From Lunularia cruciata (Eukaryota > Streptophyta > Marchantiopsida > Lunulariales > Lunulariaceae), in contig OX419758.1 of the NCBI GenBank assembly GCA_948567375.1, forward strand, positions 18,977,001 to 19,041,000: a stretch of 64,000 bases of DNA, given 5' to 3'. The position numbers were made by a program, and so were the translations under genes. Below are positions 59,550 to 64,000 of the stretch, piece by piece (position 1 is the stretch's first letter; every line of letters starts with the position of its first letter). The notes under the pieces were generated by a model. It did no database searches. It worked only from the letters and a program-made list of their open reading frames with translations, and had not been told where the DNA came from.

Positions 59550-61170
59550 AATATATCTATCAGTCAATAATTGGAAGTAGATTGATGATGGCGGATCATA
59601 GAAAGAGTTTTGCATTTGATACCTCACATCCTATTATATTCAAGATTTTGAAATAGTATTTGGAGTGTATGAGGTTTGTAGTGGTATCTCTACACTATTA
59701 TATCATTCTAGTTTTACCTTAGCTTGAATGTCATAAGGTTCAATTTGATTAGACCGGATAAAAAATTCAAGTACAACACCAAGGTAGAAATTACTGATTA
59801 GATTTTTTGGCACCTTTGAGTAAAACACCTTAGAATAATAAGTTCCCAGAGTAAGCTTTGGAAGAAGATAAATCTATTTTTTCAATGTGGATCAAGCCGA
59901 TTGTGCATGGATAATTTGAGGAGGCCAAAAGCTTCATCAAGCAATTGTTGATCAAATAGTTCAAGAGTTTGTAGATGTGTCTTTTGATGATCTGCCAAGG
60001 GGATTACCCTTCGATTGTGGTTTGCACTTCAAGATTAAGTTATTGCCAATAAATACTCTAGTGAGTGGACCAATCTATTGACTCTCACCAAAGGAATACA
60101 CAAGCTTCAAACAACATTTACGAAGTTGATGGAGAAGGATTTCATACAACATAGAACATCTATTTTGGGACATACCAATATTATTTGTTCCAAAGAAGGA
60201 TGGAAGACTTTGCTTTTGTATTGATTATCATGGTCTCAACAAAAAAATTAGTGAAGAATGCATATCCTTTGCCTCAAATTGATGACTTGCTAGATCAATT
60301 GCGTGGAGTAAAATACTTTTGCAAATTGGATATTTGAAGTGGTTATTGGCAAATTCCCATTGATAAAGATAATATGCAAAAGATTACCTTCTGCACAAGG
60401 TATAGGAATTTTGAGTGGAAAGTTCTACCTTTTGGCCTCACTAATGTTCAAGTAATCTTCATGGATTAGATGCATTGGGTGTTGGATGGGCTATTGGATT
60501 GATACGTGATGGTGTTCTTGGACAATATTTTAAAGTATAGCAAGATATAGGTAAAACACGCAAATCATGTGCAAGAAGTCCTAAGATGACTATGTCAATA
60601 GAAGTTTTATTACAAGATGTCAAAGTGTGCCTCTTAGTAGAAGGAAGTTACCTTCTTGGGCCGCAAGATCTCATTGGAAGGGATCAAGTCAAAGAGGAGA
60701 AAATCAAGGCCATTATTAATTGGTCTACTCCAAAGGATACCATAGTAATATGGGCACTTAATGGATTGGCAAGTTTTTAATGAAAATTCATCCACTACTA
60801 TGCTCTTGTGGCCACACCATTGACTGACCTCTTTGGGAAGAACTCAAGCTTTCAATGGACCACCAAGCACAAAGATACATTCCAAAAGTTGAAACATATG
60901 GTGTCATCAAGACCTATTCTTCAACCATATGACCCTCAACTACCTTTTGTGGTTGATTTTGATGCTTCTAACTTTACCATTGGAGCTATGCTACAACAAG
61001 AATTCCTAGATGTCTTTATGTCTTGCCAACTAAACACCATAGAAAGGAATAAATTTAGTTGATATCAAGAAAAACTAGCAATGGTATATGCTACCAAGGT
61101 ATGGAGGCATGACCTCTTGGAGAAACAATGATCATGCAAACTAATCACAAATCCTTTTTGCAAATATTTG
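59550..61170 (+). pseudogene. Protease, RT and RNase H remnants of gypsy C
   Basis: The protease end reads RLMMADHRKSFAFDTSHPI (59571-59630). In RT the catalytic box is VFLDNILKYS (near 60510-60540), with the second aspartate changed to asparagine as in A. RNase H at 60808-61062 is open and reads FQWTTKHKDTFQKLKHMV, VVDFDASNFTIGAMLQQEF. Confidence 0.72.
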
Positions 61171-61349
61171 GAATACATGAAGAGTCGACATCACTAACTG
61201 AAGGAAAAACTATAATTGTTTGACCTCAAACTCAAGTACAAACTTGAGAGGTTCCATATCATCTCTGATAACCGTTCACAATGACCTGATTTGAAATCTC
61301 TTCCTCTCATCATGATGCCAATTATGACAATGTCAATCAATTCCAAGAT

Positions 61350-61850
61350 CCAAATCGAGTTTAGGACCACTTTACAACAAGACCCCTTCTTTCAAATGGT
61401 ACAAGGTTATCTTACCGCACATGAGAAGGATTATAACACCTTCTCCTTCAAGGAATGCCTTCTATTTTGGGAGAACAAAATCTATATTCCAGCTGAGGGT
61501 GATCTTTAACTTGTGCACCTTTAGGAAGCCCATGCCTTACCAATTGTTGGTCACATGGGAATGGACAAGACCTTAGGTATCCTACAACTCCAATAGTAGT
61601 GGCCCAATGTGGCATGAGATGTTCAAGAGTTTGTCCAAGCACCAAGCTTGCTTTGTCCATGGCCTATCATCCTCAAACTGATGGACAAACCAAACATGCA
61701 AATTGCACCTTGGAGGATATGATTCATGCCTTTGTCAACATTCACCATACCAACTAGGATAAGTGCTTTGCAATTGCTGGTTTTGCCTACAAGAATTCCA
61801 AACAAGCAAGCACTAGATTCTCTCCTTACTTCTTAATTTTGCCCAAGTCC
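61350..61850 (+). pseudogene. Integrase remnant of gypsy C with core deletion
   Basis: Sequence equivalent to the start of integrase (QEFVQ near 61625) joins directly to the part encoding MAYHPQTDGQTK-like text (near 61660). Compared with A (23161-23537) about 360 bases are missing, including the zinc-finger cysteines and two catalytic aspartates. Confidence 0.7.
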
Positions 61851-62159
61851 CACTTGTTCCAAATTCCTTTCTTGCTCCTCCTCCATTCCATGTCCCTAAT
61901 ACTTCCGCTTTCTTAACCACAATATCCCAATCCCTATAACAAGCTAAATATCATCTCCTTGTTTCTCAAAATTGTCAAAAACAATACGCAGACCAACATC
62001 ATCATGATCTCACTTTTCAACTTGGTCATAAGGTCATGCTTTATTCTAGTAACCTACCCCTCCCACTTGATACTCAAGTCCATAAACTTTCTCCCAATTA
62101 GATAGGTCCATTTGATGTCATCCAAATCATTTCTCTTGATGCTTATCAACTTGCCTTGC

Positions 62160-62450
62160 TTTTCATATGCGCATTCACCTTCTCTTTCACATGTTTAAGT
62201 TGAAACTCTTTGTTTCTAATTCATCTTCCTTTTCCTCTCATATCCAACCCCATCCTTCTCTCGTGCCCATCAACGATCATGAGGAGTATGAAATTGATTA
62301 TATCATTGCACGTTGCTACACCAACATGGATGCCAACAACATATTGAGTACAAGGTCCTTTGGAAAGGGTATCCCCTTCATGATGCCATTTGGAAGCCTC
62401 TTTCTCATCTTTGGAATGCACAAATAGCTATTAATGAGTTGGAAGCTTCC
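62160..62450 (+). pseudogene. Chromodomain remnant of gypsy C, frameshifted
   Basis: One frame reads NDHEEYEIDYIIAR, and another continues HIEYKVLWKGYPLHDAIWKP. A frameshift near 62310 separates the two halves of the chromodomain. Confidence 0.75.
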
Positions 62451-62477
62451 ATGGTGACGATGATATCACCAACTAAC

Positions 62478-62489
62478 AATGGGGGAATA
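62478..62489 (+). other. Polypurine tract of gypsy C
   Basis: AATGGGGGAATA directly precedes the 3' LTR; the same tract, on the minus strand, precedes the 3' LTR of B. Confidence 0.8.
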
Positions 62490-62992
62490 TGTAACCATAG
62501 GCAATTTACAAATAAGTTAGTCAAGACTAAGAAAGTAGTAAATAGGCCAAATTAGCCGAGAGTTATAAGAATATTCTAGAAGCATCTAAGAAGCTACGTG
62601 GTACCTTCCAAGTATTGGATGATGTGCATATCAAGTGGTGACTTTTAGGAGAAAGTTTCTTTGGAAGCTTCTTAGCTAGCTTAGCTTGCACACCAAGTAG
62701 GTCATTTTTAGAAGGAAGCTTATCAAGAAACTTCCAATTAGCTTAGCTTGCATGTCAAGTAGGCGGCTTGTAGAAGGAAGTTTCTTGAGAAGCTTCATGG
62801 TTAGCTTGGCTTGCACTCCAAGAAGATGACTTTTAGGAAGCTTCTTGAGACGCTTCTCAAGAGTGTTCTTGTATGCTCTCTATAAATAGTAAAGCCCAAG
62901 CTCATGCTAGGCATTTGGAGTTTCTCTCATTGAAGAGTCCCAATATGATCTTTGATCTTCCATTCTCTTATTTCTCTCCTTGGTCTTTTACA
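62490..62992 (+). repeat. 3' LTR of gypsy C
   Basis: 503 bases, TGTAACCATAGG ... CTTTTACA. TATAAATA at 62881-62888 is intact. About four tandem units rich in GAAGCTTC and related motifs. Confidence 0.85.
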
Positions 62993-63740
62993 CTTTGAAC
63001 CCATATCCACTCACTCTAACTCTAGTGAAAAGCACTCTAGTCTAATTTGCTCTTATGGAACATCCATGCATCTAATGATGGGTCTTCAAAGAAACACCGG
63101 ACTATATATCCAAAGGAGATCCCACTCCTTGGCATGCATAGGGAGATCTTAAAAGGTGGTTGCTAAATGCTTGTATAAATCCACATTATAACTTGAAGAT
63201 GACATGAAGTACACTCCTTTGTAAAGGAACTCAATAGTCATTGCATATACACTCTAAACCTATCTATAGGAGCTATAAAGGGTTTTCATGATGATGAACT
63301 TGAATCCTCTATACTAGTATAAAAGAGAGTACATGTTGGAGAATAGATAGCTCCATGAAGATTGTTCTTACAATAGAGTAGGAATGCATTATCAACTATC
63401 AATATATCTCACAAGGATAGAACCAATGCCATAAATGTACTATAAGGTCTATGGATGTACACTTTATGGTGGTCTCTATGCCAATCCATATCATCAAGCA
63501 TGCCCATGAGATGTGCTCCTATATGTACCCTCTTGGGTAAGAATCCATGACCTCATATATCCCTCAAAAGATGCTTGCAATCCTATTGGGAGTGCTATTG
63601 ATCCAAATGATAACCTCAAAGTGTGTCACACAATACTCCATGAACTCACACACTCTAGGCCATTGTATATACTTGAAACAACTCCTTGCTCTATTAGAAC
63701 TCCATCCACTCTACTTTGCAAACAAGGACCATTAGCCAAA
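62993..63740. other. Non-coding stretch right of gypsy C
   Basis: No recognised gene. Frames of up to 79 codons (63513-63752) have no family motif. The base composition and phrase style resemble decayed retroelement sequence, but I could not assign it. Confidence 0.35.
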
Positions 63741-63855
63741 GGAAGAATATAGAATTGGATATTGGGTAGATATTATGTGGGATAGTACTTATAATTATAA
63801 CTACTATCCCACATAATATCTACCCAACAACCAATATCCAATTCTATAATCTTCC
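63741..63855. repeat. Large inverted repeat, about 47-bp arms
   Basis: The left arm 63741-63787 (GGAAGA.TATAGAATTGGAT ... GGGATAGTA) pairs with the right arm 63802-63855 (TACTATCCC ... ATCCAATTCTATAATCTTCC), apart from a short insertion in the right arm. The spacer is 14 bases. It could be a miniature transposon, a hairpin RNA locus or an inverted duplication. Confidence 0.88.
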
Positions 63856-64000
63856 TTTTTCTATCATGAGCATAAATCAAGTGGTGAATAAACTCGCTAG
63901 TGAAGCTCATCCTCTATCTCAATATAGATAGTCTAGAAAGCTTTCATTTGAGTATCATGCTCTTCTCCTCTGGTCACTCAATCTCCTCAAGGGTCTATCT

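Larger units (their letters stand above)
57788..62992 (+). mobile_element. Ty3/gypsy chromovirus C, both LTRs, decayed interior
   Basis: 5.2 kb, plus strand, with LTRs 57788-58278 and 62490-62992, a perfect primer binding site and a polypurine tract. Gag, protease, RT, RNase H, integrase and chromodomain remnants follow in order. By eye the LTRs differ much more than those of B, so C is older. No five-base target duplication is visible (CATAT before, CTTTG after), suggesting flank mutation or a recombinant origin. A deletion removes about 360 bases of the integrase core. Confidence 0.85.

Noticed and set aside
57783-62997. Target-site duplication of gypsy C
   Set aside because: The five bases on the two sides (CATAT and CTTTG) do not match, so none is claimed although the LTR ends are clear.

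Overview
This is a nuclear window from a land plant. Both confidently identified host genes are plant-type and carry many short GT-AG introns. The repeats are plant-type chromoviruses (Ty3/gypsy elements with a chromodomain, primed by initiator tRNA-Met) plus a non-LTR reverse-transcriptase family. The intron style and repeat families suggest a non-seed plant such as a bryophyte; this is inference and was not tested by any search. I saw no rRNA, tRNA or CRISPR and nothing prokaryotic.

Layout. (1) 1-4463: non-coding, small repeats, one truncated retroposon tail. (2) 4464-8247, minus strand: an 11-exon dCMP deaminase gene that I assembled by splice phase (377 aa), with catalytic HAE and PCNEC motifs and an unusually long N-terminal region. 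(3) 9515-11706: a 2.2-kb dead Tigger/pogo-like Tc1/mariner transposon with terminal inverted repeats and TA duplications. (4) 11.7-16.9 kb: AT-rich, no recognisable gene. (5) About 16.96-32.13 kb: a stratified transposon nest. A non-LTR element on the plus strand is split by two solo-LTR-like elements, a deleted gypsy element (A, itself carrying a third solo LTR) and a complete gypsy element (B, minus strand). The junctions were read from target-site duplications and re-joining host sequence. (6) 32.35-33.6 kb: a GC- and purine-rich stretch, probably regulatory or leader sequence. (7) 34862-42040, plus strand: an intact 20-exon VAC14 gene (752 aa), the scaffold of the PIKfyve/Fab1-FIG4 complex that makes PI(3,5)P2. 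(8) 42-57.8 kb: mostly non-coding, with a striking 34-bp perfect hairpin, a second (minus-strand) non-LTR element at 45.7-48.2 kb, further retroposon tails, and an exact 81-bp x3 tandem repeat. (9) 57788-62992: a third gypsy copy (C) with both LTRs but a decayed interior. (10) 63.0-64.0 kb: non-coding with a large inverted repeat.

The two host genes are unrelated housekeeping genes (nucleotide metabolism and endolysosomal lipid signalling) and do not form a functional cluster. The interest lies in the transposon nest, the LTR structure, the hairpins and the deaminase N-terminus. I found no clear undescribed multi-gene system.
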